Below, piece by piece: positions 29,350 to 39,160 of a DNA stretch of 64,000 nucleotides (positions within the stretch are counted from its first letter, which is position 1; the number at the start of each line of letters is the position of its first letter). The stretch comes from Pseudoalteromonas shioyasakiensis. Its GTDB lineage: Bacteria > Pseudomonadota > Gammaproteobacteria > Enterobacterales > Alteromonadaceae. Position numbers and translations under genes: made by a program. The DNA is taken from assembly GCA_013391845.1 (NCBI GenBank), contig CP058414.1, positions 2,962,501-3,026,500 of the forward strand, in the 5' to 3' direction. The notes beneath the pieces are model-generated. The model saw nothing but the letters and a program-made list of their open reading frames with translations. It made no database searches and was not told where the DNA came from.

Positions 29350-30758
29350 GTTAGTTTATCTCCTATCAGGTACTGCATGACATGATCTAAACGAATATGC
29401 TTTAACCGTTTATCAGGACATGGCAGTGGCGAAAACGATAAGAACTCAAAGCCCTGTTTTGGCCACTCTTGTTTGTTGAGAAGGCGTGACGGTGGCTGCG
29501 GCGGTAAATATGTTAGCCATTCTTGCTCGCCTAAAGGCTTGCCATAAATACAAGCTAACTGCTGGCCTTTTTCAGCCACTTGGCGCGGCTCTGTTGCGCA
29601 GATAGATGACATTGCCATGGTTTCGATTTGCACACCTTCGAACTTTAAGTGATTCGTTTGGTCATGCACGATTGAATCAAGCAACAGTGCTAAATCTTTG
29701 TGATACTGAGCACTAATATGATCTGACTTATTGGCCGCAAACAGTAGCTTGTCGATGTTTGGTTTAAACAAACGTTTAAAGAAGCTTGCTTCACCATAAT
29801 TAAAGTGCGCCAGTAATTGGTTAATAACACGGCTTTGCTCATGCAGCGTTTCGCTACCTTCATTTAAGGCACTGAGCACATCCACCAGCACAATTTGTCG
29901 GTCAAAATGACGAAAATGCTGCTCGTAAAAAGGTTTTACAACCTCTTTTACATAGGCTTTATAGCGCTTTTTAAGATGCGCTAAATTTGACCCCTCGGTT
30001 ATATCGTCAGGCACACTCGCAACCGGGAAGAACTGCAGTAACGGTGCTCCTTTTAGCTCACCGGGCATTAGCATGCGCCCAGGTTGTAGCATAGCAAGTT
30101 TGGTATCTTGTTTAAGGCTAACCAATAACTGCTGGTAAAGCGCAGCGACATCAGCAAGCTTGCTCTCATCAACACTGGCTGATAAATCAAGTTCAGCGAG
30201 GGCTGCTAAAAATGGCTTAGCCTTTTCGTTACGCGCTGTTTGCTGCAACAGTGAATATTGTAATTCACACCAATCAGCAAAGGATTGCTCTAGCATTGGC
30301 AAATCAAGTAACCACTCACCTGGATAATCAATAATATCTAAATAAAGTGTTGATTGCGGAGCAAAGTGACCACGCAGCCCCGAGTTACTTTGGTATTTAA
30401 TTGCCAAACGTAAAGTATTTATACGCTCAGTGGATGCAGGCCATGCAGGCTCACCTTCAGCAGGTAATAACGCTGATAATGCATTGGTATATTCAAATGT
30501 AGGAATTGTCAGTGCTTGCTGCGGCACTATTTTTGTAGCGATATGGCGTTTTTCACGCATCACATCAAAAAAAGGTAAGTTTTTATCGTCAGCTTGGCTG
30601 GTTAAGTGTTTAACCAAGGCGGTAATAAACGCGGTTTTACCGCTGCCACTTAACCCTGTGACGGCTAACTTCACGTGTTGATCTAAACTACGATGAAGGG
30701 CTTTTTCCGCTTTATTTTTTAACGAATTAAAGGTGTTTTTTGCAAATGATTGGCTCAT
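29346..30758 (-). CDS. ycjX: YcjX family P-loop GTPase-like protein
   Basis: 470 residues with a P-loop GLSGSGKTAF near residue 40 and a probable Walker B/G3 segment LYLDIIDYPGEWL (~125). This is the DUF463 family, induced with the phage-shock proteins in E. coli. It lies between pspC and ycjF, consistent with an envelope stress role. Nucleotide preference is not known from the sequence. Confidence 0.9.
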   Translation of the reverse strand: MSQSFAKNTFNSLKNKAEKALHRSLDQHVKLAVTGLSGSGKTAFITALVKHLTSQADDKNLPFFDVMREKRHIATKIVPQQALTIPTFEYTNALSALLPAEGEPAWPASTERINTLRLAIKYQSNSGLRGHFAPQSTLYLDIIDYPGEWLLDLPMLEQSFADWCELQYSLLQQTARNEKAKPFLAALAELDLSASVDESKLADVAALYQQLLVSLKQDTKLAMLQPGRMLMPGELKGAPLLQFFPVASVPDDITEGSNLAHLKKRYKAYVKEVVKPFYEQHFRHFDRQIVLVDVLSALNEGSETLHEQSRVINQLLAHFNYGEASFFKRLFKPNIDKLLFAANKSDHISAQYHKDLALLLDSIVHDQTNHLKFEGVQIETMAMSSICATEPRQVAEKGQQLACIYGKPLGEQEWLTYLPPQPPSRLLNKQEWPKQGFEFLSFSPLPCPDKRLKHIRLDHVMQYLIGDKLT

Positions 30759-30820
30759 AAAGTGTCTAGCACCTTATTTGCGCTTGGTATCAGGATGCAA
30801 ACAAGGTGCGTATATGTCCT

Positions 30821-31222
30821 TTAAAGTTTGTTGATTTCACGGCTAACCGTAAATTCTGTTGATGTGACATAGCGTTCCATCTCTTGTAAACGGCCATCAA
30901 CTCGAGCAAGACGATCTTTTAAGTCTTGCAATGCACGGCGAGGTGGTTCCCCTTTTTGCCATACTTTAAACTTTACTTCAAGCGGGTCTTGATGGATGCT
31001 GTCTGTGCTTTTCTCTGTTTTTTCTACTGGTTTTTTATCTAAAATAAACCAAGCAGCAATGTAAGCAACAACAATAAATGGACCACCTGATAATAGCACT
31101 GCTGTCACGACTAAAATACGTACCAGCCAAAGCTCCATGTTAAAGTAGTCGCTGATACCTGCGCACACGCCAGCTATTTTACCGCGCTCTGCGTCTCTAA
31201 ATAATTCGCGTTTGGTACTCAT
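30821..31222 (-). CDS. pspC: PspC, phage-shock membrane regulator
   Basis: 133 residues. The PspC domain (~10-65) includes GKIAGVCAGISDYF and one hydrophobic span (VLLSGGPFIVVAYIAAWFIL). The C-terminal part is charged and coiled-coil-like. With PspB it senses inner-membrane stress and draws PspA away from PspF. The start overlaps pspB by four bases. Confidence 0.94.
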   Translation of the reverse strand: MSTKRELFRDAERGKIAGVCAGISDYFNMELWLVRILVVTAVLLSGGPFIVVAYIAAWFILDKKPVEKTEKSTDSIHQDPLEVKFKVWQKGEPPRRALQDLKDRLARVDGRLQEMERYVTSTEFTVSREINKL

Positions 31223-31452
31223 ACTTTACGTCTCCACTGCGGAGCCTCTTGATCTAGTAAGGCTTCTAATGTTTCAACACGTTCTGCCATTTTATCTGCT
31301 TTTTGTGCAAGCTCTAACAGCTGGCGATGTTCGTGTTCACTTAAACCTTGGCTCACTTGCTTTTTACTACGGTAATGTAAAATTAGCCAAAGTGGGGCAA
31401 CAACCACCATAAAAACAATAATGGGTGCCATCAAAACTTCTGCGTCGAACAT
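31219..31452 (-). CDS. pspB: PspB, phage-shock membrane sensor
   Basis: 77 residues: an N-terminal span (~7-26), a basic segment and a leucine-zipper-like helix (~40-70). Matches PspB in length and layout. It works with PspC as the membrane sensor. Located between pspA and pspC with coupling to pspC. Confidence 0.93.
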   Translation of the reverse strand: MFDAEVLMAPIIVFMVVVAPLWLILHYRSKKQVSQGLSEHEHRQLLELAQKADKMAERVETLEALLDQEAPQWRRKV

Positions 31453-31509
31453 GGTACTCTCCTGTCAATCCGTTATGTGTTTAAGCATTGGGGGACACGC
31501 CCCCATTTA

Positions 31510-32172
31510 TTATTTTTTATCTGCTAGTTTTTTCTTAAGCTCAGCTAGCTCATCATCAATCTTTTCGTCTTGCTGAAGACCAGCAATTTCGTCAGCTAAT
31601 GATTTTTTACCAAGATCATAAGACTCTATTTGTGATTCTAGACCATCGATCTTAGTTTCGTAACGTTCGAAGCGGTTTAAAGCGTCTTCAACTTTAGAAC
31701 TGTCGAGTGCTTTTTTAACTTCAAGACGCGATTCAGCAGAACGCTGACGTAAGATGATTGCTTTTTGACGCGCTTTTGCATCAGCTAGCTTCTCTTGTAG
31801 CGTGCTTACTTCTTGCTGTAGCTTCTCGATATGAGATTCTACATGTTCAAGCTCAGTTTCAACTGCAGCTACTGCGTCTGCTGACTTTTGCTTTTCAATC
31901 AGTGCTGCGCGTGCTAAATCATCACGGTCTTTACTTAGTGCTAATTCAGCTTTTTCTTGCCAGTCTGCAACTTGAACTTTCAAAGTTTCAACGCGACGTA
32001 CTAGCTCTTTTTTCTCAGCAAGTGTTTTTGCTGATGTAGAGCGAACTTCTACTAATGTATCTTCCATCTCTTGGATGATCAGGCGAACCATTTTTTCTGG
32101 ATCTTCTGCTTTATCTAAGATGGCATTGATATTAGAATTAACGATGTCTGCAAAACGTGAAAAAATTCCCAT
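31510..32172 (-). CDS. pspA: PspA, phage-shock effector and PspF inhibitor
   Basis: 220 residues, almost wholly coiled coil, with the N-terminal amphipathic helix GIFSRFADIVNSNINAILDKA that binds stressed membrane. PspA oligomers, related to ESCRT-III, protect the inner membrane and bind PspF to silence the operon when unstressed. First gene of the psp unit, behind a sigma-54-like promoter. Confidence 0.96.
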   Translation of the reverse strand: MGIFSRFADIVNSNINAILDKAEDPEKMVRLIIQEMEDTLVEVRSTSAKTLAEKKELVRRVETLKVQVADWQEKAELALSKDRDDLARAALIEKQKSADAVAAVETELEHVESHIEKLQQEVSTLQEKLADAKARQKAIILRQRSAESRLEVKKALDSSKVEDALNRFERYETKIDGLESQIESYDLGKKSLADEIAGLQQDEKIDDELAELKKKLADKK

Positions 32173-32219
32173 AACATTTACCTCTTTGGTGTTTTAACTT
32201 AATCAGTTGGTATATCTAG

Positions 32220-32237
32220 TATCAATATGCTTGCCAA
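32220..32237 (-). promoter_or_regulatory. Sigma-54 promoter of the psp operon
   Basis: On the minus strand TTGGCA-AGCATA-TTGAT has the -24 GG and -12 element at the 10-base spacing of RpoN promoters and resembles the E. coli pspA promoter. It lies ~48 bases before the pspA ATG, opposite pspF, the expected activator. Confidence 0.7.
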
Positions 32238-32360
32238 CTTTTATAAAGCTAGAATAACCTAATATATTCAAACAGTTAAACTAAATTTATAAATTTCTTT
32301 AGTTCTCGAAGATAATGAAATACACTAGATCTTAGTAAAAATGACTAAGAGTTAGGGAAT

Positions 32361-33434
32361 ATGAGCCAATTTCGCCAACAGGATAATTTACTCGGCCAAT
32401 CTGACAGTTTCTTAAGTGTACTTGATCAAGTGTCACAACTAGCAAGTTTGGAAAAACCTGTACTGATTATTGGTGAGCGCGGTACGGGTAAAGAGCTCAT
32501 TGCTGCGCGTTTGCACTTTTTATCTAAGCGTTGGGAACAAAACTATATAAAGCTTAACTGCGCAGCGCTTAATGAAAATCTACTTGAAAGTGAATTATTT
32601 GGCCATGAAAGTGGCGCGTTCACTGGTGCTAGCAAACGCCATGAAGGCCGCTTTGAGCGTGCTAACGGCGGTACTCTATTCCTTGACGAATTAGCCAATA
32701 CCTCAGCTATGGTGCAAGAAAAGCTACTACGCGTTATTGAATACGGCGAATTTGAACGTGTCGGTGGTAAGCAAACCGTTAAAGTCGATACCCGCCTCGT
32801 TTGTGCAACCAATGAAGATTTACCGACGCTTGCTGAGCAAGGCGAATTTAGAAGCGACTTACTCGACCGTCTCGCCTTTGATGTTATTACTCTGCCTCCA
32901 CTGCGCGAACGCCAAGAGGATATCATGCTACTTGCAGAACAATTTGCTATCAATATGGCCCGTGATCTTGAATGGGAGTTATTTAGTGGCTTTACTCGGA
33001 GCGCCATCGAAACCCTTCAGTCTTATGAATGGCCTGGTAATATCCGTGAATTAAAAAATGTGGTTGAACGTAGTTTATATCGCCATGGTAACGAACATAT
33101 TCCCGTTCACCAGATTGTTTTAGACCCGTTTGCGAGTAAGTATAGACCTAAACAGCGCGTTAAAGCGGCAGTGAGCAGTGTCCCAGTTGCAAGTGTAGAA
33201 GCTGCGCCTATTACAACAACACAAAATCAAGAAGCGGTGACACTGAGTAAGCCTGAAATTCAATTTCCTTGCAATTTAAAGCAACTGTCTAATGACTTTG
33301 AAATTGATGTGATTAAAAAAGCGCTTGAACATAGTCAATTTAACCAAAAGAAAACTGCAGAACACTTAGAATTAACGTATCATCAATTACGTGGCTATTT
33401 GAAAAAATACAATTTATTAGATCAGCAGCAATAG
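32361..33434 (+). CDS. pspF: PspF, sigma-54-dependent activator of the psp operon
   Basis: 357 residues. The AAA+ domain starts directly at the N-terminus with no receiver domain: Walker A GERGTGKE (~38-45), the sigma-54 contact loop GAFTGA (~87) and EWPGNIRELKN (~230). A short C-terminal Fis-type HTH lies at ~315-350. It activates the divergent psp operon and is held off by PspA. Between the AAA+ and HTH domains is a low-complexity linker (~260-305) longer than in E. coli PspF. Confidence 0.95.
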   Translation: MSQFRQQDNLLGQSDSFLSVLDQVSQLASLEKPVLIIGERGTGKELIAARLHFLSKRWEQNYIKLNCAALNENLLESELFGHESGAFTGASKRHEGRFERANGGTLFLDELANTSAMVQEKLLRVIEYGEFERVGGKQTVKVDTRLVCATNEDLPTLAEQGEFRSDLLDRLAFDVITLPPLRERQEDIMLLAEQFAINMARDLEWELFSGFTRSAIETLQSYEWPGNIRELKNVVERSLYRHGNEHIPVHQIVLDPFASKYRPKQRVKAAVSSVPVASVEAAPITTTQNQEAVTLSKPEIQFPCNLKQLSNDFEIDVIKKALEHSQFNQKKTAEHLELTYHQLRGYLKKYNLLDQQQ

Positions 33435-33449
33435 TTAGAGGCTAATCAG

Positions 33450-35057
33450 GTGTTTAAACCGTTACTTGCTTTGTCTTTGGTGTGCTTAGTAGGCTGCCTA
33501 GATAGCGAAGAAAAAACCACAGAACAAAAAAACCAGGGCTTGGTCTATTGCGCTGAAGCAAACCCTGTGTCGTTTAATCCTCAAGTGACGACGACTGGTT
33601 CAACTATCGATATTATCGCTAACCAGCTTTATGACCGACTACTGAGTATTGATCCGGTGTCTGCTGAATTTCAGGCAGAATTAGCAACCGATTGGAAAAT
33701 TAGCCCAGACGGCAAAGCAATCACCTTTACCCTACGTAAAGGAGTTAAATTTCATACCACTAAATACTTCACCCCAAGTCGTGATTTTAACGCAGATGAT
33801 GTAATTTTTACCTTTAGCCGCTTATTCGACGTCTACAACCCCTATCACTTTGTTGGCGAAGCCAGTTACCCATATTTTCAAAGTGTTGGTATTGATCAGC
33901 TCATTCGTCGCATTGTTCGTGTTTCTGATTACCAAGTACGGTTTGAGCTTTATAATGCTGAAAGCAGCTTTTTAGCAAACCTTGCAACAGACTTTGCTGT
34001 GGTGTTATCTGAAGAATACGCCATGCAACTTAAAGCGCGAAATCAAGAAAACTTATTTGACCAATACCCTGTGGGTACTGGCCCTTATGTATATAAAGAG
34101 TATCGTCGCGATCGTTTAATTCGCTATTACCGTAACCCTGACTACTGGAAACACCCTGTAGTACTTGAGCAACTGGTGTATGACATTACGCCAAACGGGA
34201 CAACCCGGGTTGCCAAGATGCTCACTAAAGAGTGTGATGTTACTGCGCACCCAAGCAGTGCGCAGCTTAGTATTTTATCGCAACGTGAAGACATTAAAGT
34301 TCAAAAAGAACAAAACTTAAACATTGGTTATTGGGCCTTTAACACTGAGCGCCCGCCTTTTGATGATGTACGTGTACGCCAAGCACTCGCAAGCGCCATT
34401 GATATCGATAAAATCATGCAAGCGGTATATTACGGTAACGGTATTAAGGCTCAGTCTTTACTTCCTCCAGCTTCTTGGGCTTTTGAAGCACAAAAGGCTA
34501 TGCCTGAATTTAACCCTGCCCTTGCCAAAACATTGCTCGCTGAAGCTGGCTACAAAAATGGCTTTGATATGAACATTTGGGCCATGCCCGTAAGTCGTAT
34601 TTATAACCCTAATGCCCGAAAAATGGCTGAGCTGATGCAAAGCGATTTACGCAAAATTGGTGTGAACGTTAATATCGTCGAATACGAGTGGAATACCTTT
34701 TTACAACGGGTTGGCGAGCATCGCCACGATAGCGTATTGTTAGGTTGGGCTGCCGATACGCCGGATCCTGATAACTTTATGAGTCCATTATTAAGCTGTA
34801 CAGCTACCTTTAGTGGTAAAAATCCGTCTAATTGGTGTAACCCTGAATTTGATTTGTTACTCACACAAGCTCTCGACACAACCGATCTTGAAAAACGTAA
34901 AGAATATTACAATCAGGCACAGCGGATTATAGTACAAGAGCTCCCTATCTTACCTATTGCCCATGGCATGCGCTTTCAGGCAGCAAGTAGTGATGTAAAA
35001 GGCATCAGTTTGAGCCCTTTCGGTGGTATTTCATTAGCTAACGCGAGGAAAGAATAA
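33450..35057 (+). CDS. sapA: SapA, peptide ABC transporter substrate-binding lipoprotein
   Basis: 535 residues of the SBP_bac_5 family with a lipobox (LVGC, Cys ~16), so probably lipid-anchored in the periplasm. In Salmonella and Haemophilus SapA binds antimicrobial peptides and heme; in E. coli sapBCDF has been linked to putrescine export. It starts 15 bases after pspF, so pspF and sapABCDF are likely one transcript. Its stop overlaps the sapB ATG by one base. Confidence 0.92.
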   Translation: MFKPLLALSLVCLVGCLDSEEKTTEQKNQGLVYCAEANPVSFNPQVTTTGSTIDIIANQLYDRLLSIDPVSAEFQAELATDWKISPDGKAITFTLRKGVKFHTTKYFTPSRDFNADDVIFTFSRLFDVYNPYHFVGEASYPYFQSVGIDQLIRRIVRVSDYQVRFELYNAESSFLANLATDFAVVLSEEYAMQLKARNQENLFDQYPVGTGPYVYKEYRRDRLIRYYRNPDYWKHPVVLEQLVYDITPNGTTRVAKMLTKECDVTAHPSSAQLSILSQREDIKVQKEQNLNIGYWAFNTERPPFDDVRVRQALASAIDIDKIMQAVYYGNGIKAQSLLPPASWAFEAQKAMPEFNPALAKTLLAEAGYKNGFDMNIWAMPVSRIYNPNARKMAELMQSDLRKIGVNVNIVEYEWNTFLQRVGEHRHDSVLLGWAADTPDPDNFMSPLLSCTATFSGKNPSNWCNPEFDLLLTQALDTTDLEKRKEYYNQAQRIIVQELPILPIAHGMRFQAASSDVKGISLSPFGGISLANARKE

Positions 35058-36091
35058 TGATCCTAGATTATATTCTTCGCCGCCTGGCGCTCTTAATGTT
35101 TATGATGTTAACTCTGAGCATCTTTACATTCTCATTAAGCTTTTTGTTTCCTGGTGATGCGCTTACTAACTTAAGCGGTATTACCAATAGTACCTTCTCG
35201 CAAACCAGTGCACTTGAAGAAAGATTTCATTTTACCGAAAACTATATAGTGCAATATTTTGCCTTTTTAGAGCGCATTATTCAGGGTGATTGGGGGGTCT
35301 CTTTTGCATCTGGCGAGAGTGTATTTCAGCATATTAAAGACTTGTTTCCTGCAACGCTCGAATTAAGCCTTTATGCATTGTTTGTCTCAGTTGCTGTTGG
35401 CGTACCAGGGGGTATCTTAGCTTCAGCTTACTACAAACGTTGGCCAGACAAATTTATTAACTCAGGCACACTTATCGGCTACTCAATGCCGGTTTTTTGG
35501 CTAGCTCTTTTGTTAATTATGGTTTTTTCACTGCAACTAGGCTGGTTTCCTATGTCGGGTCGTATGGGCCTACTTTACGAGATTGAGCCTGTTACTGGCT
35601 TTATTTTAATTGATATCATGCTAGGTAACTTTCCATATGATGGTATGGCGTTTTTAGATGCTTTACACCATTTAACCCTGCCAACTATAGTGCTTGCTAT
35701 GTATCCAACCACTGTTCTAGTGCGCTTTACCCGAGACTCAATGTTGAAAGTACTCGATCAAAGCTATATTAAAACGGCGCGGGCAAAGGGCTTAAACCGT
35801 GCACAGCTGATTATTCATCACGCACTACGTAATGCGCTGCTACCGGTTATTAAACAAATCGGTTTACAGTTTAGTACCTTGATCACCCTTGCGATGATCA
35901 CCGAGGTTATTTTCTCGTGGCCAGGCATTGGTCGTTGGCTTATCGATAGTATTTATCAACGCGACTACCCAGCTATTCAAGGCGGCTTACTCGCTGTATC
36001 TATGTTTGTCATTTTAGCTACAATTATTGCTGAGCTCACTTACACCTTATTCGACCCACTATCGCGGAACCAAGCTCATGGCAAAGTTTAA
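35057..36091 (+). CDS. sapB: SapB, ABC transporter permease
   Basis: 344 residues of the BPD_transp_1 family with about six spans and the EAA-type loop KTARAKGLNRAQLIIHHALR that contacts the ATPase. Forms the channel with SapC. Overlaps both sapA and sapC. Confidence 0.93.
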   Translation: MILDYILRRLALLMFMMLTLSIFTFSLSFLFPGDALTNLSGITNSTFSQTSALEERFHFTENYIVQYFAFLERIIQGDWGVSFASGESVFQHIKDLFPATLELSLYALFVSVAVGVPGGILASAYYKRWPDKFINSGTLIGYSMPVFWLALLLIMVFSLQLGWFPMSGRMGLLYEIEPVTGFILIDIMLGNFPYDGMAFLDALHHLTLPTIVLAMYPTTVLVRFTRDSMLKVLDQSYIKTARAKGLNRAQLIIHHALRNALLPVIKQIGLQFSTLITLAMITEVIFSWPGIGRWLIDSIYQRDYPAIQGGLLAVSMFVILATIIAELTYTLFDPLSRNQAHGKV

Positions 36092-36971
36092 TTTATTCTC
36101 TGAAGAGTCGAATAAATCGCCACTAGCGCGATTTTGGAAAAAGTTTAAGACTAATCACCCAGCCCTTGTTGGCTTATGGTTGTTTATCGCTTTAGTATTA
36201 CTGGCAGTATCTGCACCACTGCTTGCACCCTATGGTGTAAATCAACAACACAGCGATGCTTTATTGTTACCGCCATCTTGGCATGACGCTGGTGATGTGC
36301 GCTTTTTATTAGGCACCGACGATTTAGGTCGTGATGTGTTATCGCGTTTAATGAATGGTGCAACTTATACTTTTGGTTTGTCGGTCGTGGCAGCTTTAAT
36401 AACCACCGTGATTGGGGTATTAGTGGGTACTTTTGCTGGTATTAGCCACGGTATTCGCTCAAGCTTTTTAAATCACTTACTCGATATTACGTTATCTATT
36501 CCATCGCTGTTACTGGCAATTATTATTATCGCGATTCTTGGCCCGGGCTTAATGAATACAGTATGGGCGATTATTTTAGCTTTATTGCCACAGTTTATTC
36601 ACTCGGTACGTAACTTAATTGTTGAAGAGCTTAACAAGGATTACATCACAGCATTCAAACTTGATGGCGCATCCAACTGGCATATTCTCGCCCGTGGTAT
36701 CTTTCCAAATATTTACGAGCATATTGTGGTTATTTTTACCATGGCGCTTTCTACCGCTATTTTGGATATCTCGGCACTTGGCTTTTTAAAACTTGGCGCC
36801 CAGCCCCCAACCACAGAATGGGGCGCTATTTTGGCTGAAAATCTCGGTTTAATTTACCTTGCCCCTTGGACTGTTGGCTTACCGGGCGTATTATTATTTT
36901 TAGCAGTACTGTCTACCAATTTAGTAGGTGACGGTTTACGCCAAGTGCTTAAAGAACGTAAGGCCGACTAA
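36078..36971 (+). CDS. sapC: SapC, ABC transporter permease
   Basis: 297 residues with an OppC-like N-terminal region, six spans and the coupling loop ITAFKLDGASNWHILARGIF. I chose ATG 36078, which overlaps the end of sapB by 14 bases and gives the normal N-terminus MAKFNLFSEE; a TTG at 36027 would extend far into sapB. Confidence 0.93.
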   Translation: MAKFNLFSEESNKSPLARFWKKFKTNHPALVGLWLFIALVLLAVSAPLLAPYGVNQQHSDALLLPPSWHDAGDVRFLLGTDDLGRDVLSRLMNGATYTFGLSVVAALITTVIGVLVGTFAGISHGIRSSFLNHLLDITLSIPSLLLAIIIIAILGPGLMNTVWAIILALLPQFIHSVRNLIVEELNKDYITAFKLDGASNWHILARGIFPNIYEHIVVIFTMALSTAILDISALGFLKLGAQPPTTEWGAILAENLGLIYLAPWTVGLPGVLLFLAVLSTNLVGDGLRQVLKERKAD

Positions 36972-36972
36972 T

Positions 36973-37965
36973 ATGCAATTACTCGATATTCGCAATCTCA
37001 CGATAGAGTTGCGCACCTCAGAAACCGTAATTCGTGCGGTTGATAGGGTCAGCATGACCTTAAAAGAAGGTGAAGTGCATGCTTTGGTTGGCGAGTCTGG
37101 CTCTGGTAAAAGCTTAATTGCAAAAGCCATTGTTGGGGTTTTGAACAAACGCTGGCATATCACCGCAGATCGCATGCACTGGCGTGGTGTTGATTTGATG
37201 CGCTTATCTAACGAGCAGCGCCGTAAACTGGTGGGCCAAGACATTGCTATGATCTACCAAGACCCAAGCCGCTGCCTAGACCCTACTGCAAAAATATTTG
37301 ATCAAATTGCCGAAACCCTACCCGCTGAGGCCATCAGCGGCTTTTTCTTAAAGCGTAATAAACAGCGTAAAGATAGAGTAAAAGCGTTAATTCATAAAGT
37401 GGGTATTAAAGATCATAAAAAAGTGCTCGACAGCTACCCCCATGAACTCTCTGAAGGTATATGTCAAAAAGTGATGATTGCGATGGCAATTGCCCGTACT
37501 CCTAAGCTATTAATTGCCGATGAGCCAACAACTGCACTTGAAAGTACCACTCGCGCACAAGTATTTAGGCTATTAAAAAGCTTGAATCAGCTAAAGAATA
37601 TGTCAATTTTAATGATCTCTCACGAGCTTGAAGAAATCATCGACTGGTCTCATGGCATGCATGTACTTTATTGCGGACAAATGGTTGAAGCAGGTCCAAC
37701 TAATCGCATCTTTAGTCAGCCATACCATCCATATACTCAAGCACTTTTGAAAAGTTTGCCTGACTATGAGCAAGGTCTAGCACACAAAGAACCGTTTTAT
37801 GCATTAAAAGGCACCATTCCAACCTTACAGCATTTGCCAATAGGTTGCCGATTAGGCCCACGATGCCCGCAAGCGCAAAAAGAATGTGTGGTTACACCTA
37901 AGTTAACCAAGCATCATAGCCATAGTTATGCCTGTCATTTCCCATTGATTAAGGCGATGAAATAA
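36973..37965 (+). CDS. sapD: SapD, ABC transporter ATPase
   Basis: 330 residues. Walker A is GESGSGKSLIAK (~37), Walker B is LLIADEPTTALE (~180). The signature reads LSEGICQKV instead of LSGGQ, a departure also seen in the SapD group. A C-terminal oligopeptide-transporter domain contains three Cys residues. E. coli SapD is also known as TrkE for its effect on Trk potassium uptake. ATG 36973 is one base after the sapC stop. Confidence 0.92.
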   Translation: MQLLDIRNLTIELRTSETVIRAVDRVSMTLKEGEVHALVGESGSGKSLIAKAIVGVLNKRWHITADRMHWRGVDLMRLSNEQRRKLVGQDIAMIYQDPSRCLDPTAKIFDQIAETLPAEAISGFFLKRNKQRKDRVKALIHKVGIKDHKKVLDSYPHELSEGICQKVMIAMAIARTPKLLIADEPTTALESTTRAQVFRLLKSLNQLKNMSILMISHELEEIIDWSHGMHVLYCGQMVEAGPTNRIFSQPYHPYTQALLKSLPDYEQGLAHKEPFYALKGTIPTLQHLPIGCRLGPRCPQAQKECVVTPKLTKHHSHSYACHFPLIKAMK

Positions 37966-38726
37966 TGCAACCACTGCTAAAAGTTCAAGCGTTATCAAAG
38001 AGTTTCAACCTACGTGCTGGCTTATTTTCACGTAAGCGCTTCTCTGTTTTAAAAGATATTTCGTTTTGTTTAGGTCAAGGCGAAACCATTGCGATTATCG
38101 GGGAAACAGGCTCAGGTAAAAGTACCTTAGCTAAATTGCTCTCAGGAGCCGATAACGCCGATAAAGGACAAATTCTACTCGATGGTAATATCATCGAAAA
38201 TGATGGCTTACGTGATAATGACTGTCGCCACATCCGTATGATATTCCAAGATTCTGAGGCGTCGTTGAATCCGGGTTTAACCATTGGTGACATGCTTAAC
38301 GACTGCTTACAGTACAACACTGACTTAAACAAAGAAGAGCGTGAAGATAAAATAAAGCAAACCCTCGCAAAAGTTGGATTGCTATTAGATCATCAATACT
38401 ATTACCCGCATATGTTTAGTAGTGGCCAATTGCAACGTATAGCGCTTGCAAGAGCTTTAATTTTAGATCCTAAAGTGGTAGTGCTCGATGAAGCATTATC
38501 GTCTCTAGACCCATCTGTGCGCGCACAAACGGTAAACTTATTACTGCGTCTACAAAAAGATACCGGGCTTAGCTATGTGCTAATTACTCATCATCTAAGT
38601 CTGGTGCGCCACATAAGCGACCAACTCGTAGTACTTGATCACGGTGAGATTGTTGAATACGGCCAAACCGAAGCGATTTTTCAAAACCCGCAATCAAGCG
38701 TAACGCAGAAATTGTTGAATTGCTGA
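37965..38726 (+). CDS. sapF: SapF, ABC transporter ATPase
   Basis: 253 residues. Walker A GETGSGKSTLAK (~46), signature SSGQLQRIALARAL (~147) and Walker B VVVLDEALSSLD (~170). Partner of SapD. It starts within the sapD stop (TAATG). Last gene of the pspF-sap unit; a small hairpin (CTGACAG/CTGTCAG) overlaps its stop codon. Confidence 0.93.
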   Translation: MQPLLKVQALSKSFNLRAGLFSRKRFSVLKDISFCLGQGETIAIIGETGSGKSTLAKLLSGADNADKGQILLDGNIIENDGLRDNDCRHIRMIFQDSEASLNPGLTIGDMLNDCLQYNTDLNKEEREDKIKQTLAKVGLLLDHQYYYPHMFSSGQLQRIALARALILDPKVVVLDEALSSLDPSVRAQTVNLLLRLQKDTGLSYVLITHHLSLVRHISDQLVVLDHGEIVEYGQTEAIFQNPQSSVTQKLLNC

Positions 38727-38818
38727 CAGTGAGCTGTCAGTTTGATTCGGCGTTAAAAACGCCTCCTACGCGAGCATGTTGATATCTCTATTAACTCTAC
38801 TCTTTTACCTTACAGCTT

Positions 38819-39160
38819 TTACACTTCTTCTCTGTCACCATGACTTGGTGGTGTAGATGTAACGATAAAATGCAGTGGTTCAGTACCTTGATTACTTAGC
38901 TGATGAACTTGTCCAGCACTTACATGCAAACCTTGTTGCGCAGTGAGTTTGTGTATTTGGCCATCAAGTTCAATGTTGGCACAGCCACTAAGTACGAAGA
39001 AAAATTGTTCGGCATGCTTATGATAGTGTTTTACTTCAGCCTCACCTACTGGGACATGCTCTTGAATAACACTCAGCGCATTAGACTTTACCAAATGCCA
39101 ACCGTCGCAATTGTTACCCCATGTATAATGATCTGCGCTTTTTTTGTCTATGATACTCAA
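38819..39160 (-). CDS. Cupin-domain protein
   Basis: 113 residues of a single cupin barrel. Probable metal ligands are in VKHYHKHAEQFFFVLSG (His, His, Glu) and HVSAGQVHQL (His). Substrate unknown. The start is a TTG overlapping the GNAT stop as TTGA, so it is coupled to the acetyltransferase gene; the two may act on the same small molecule. Confidence 0.8.
   Translation of the reverse strand: MSIIDKKSADHYTWGNNCDGWHLVKSNALSVIQEHVPVGEAEVKHYHKHAEQFFFVLSGCANIELDGQIHKLTAQQGLHVSAGQVHQLSNQGTEPLHFIVTSTPPSHGDREEV

Noticed and set aside
36027..36077. Upstream extension of sapC
   Set aside because: It would need a TTG deep inside sapB; the ATG at 36078 gives the family N-terminus.
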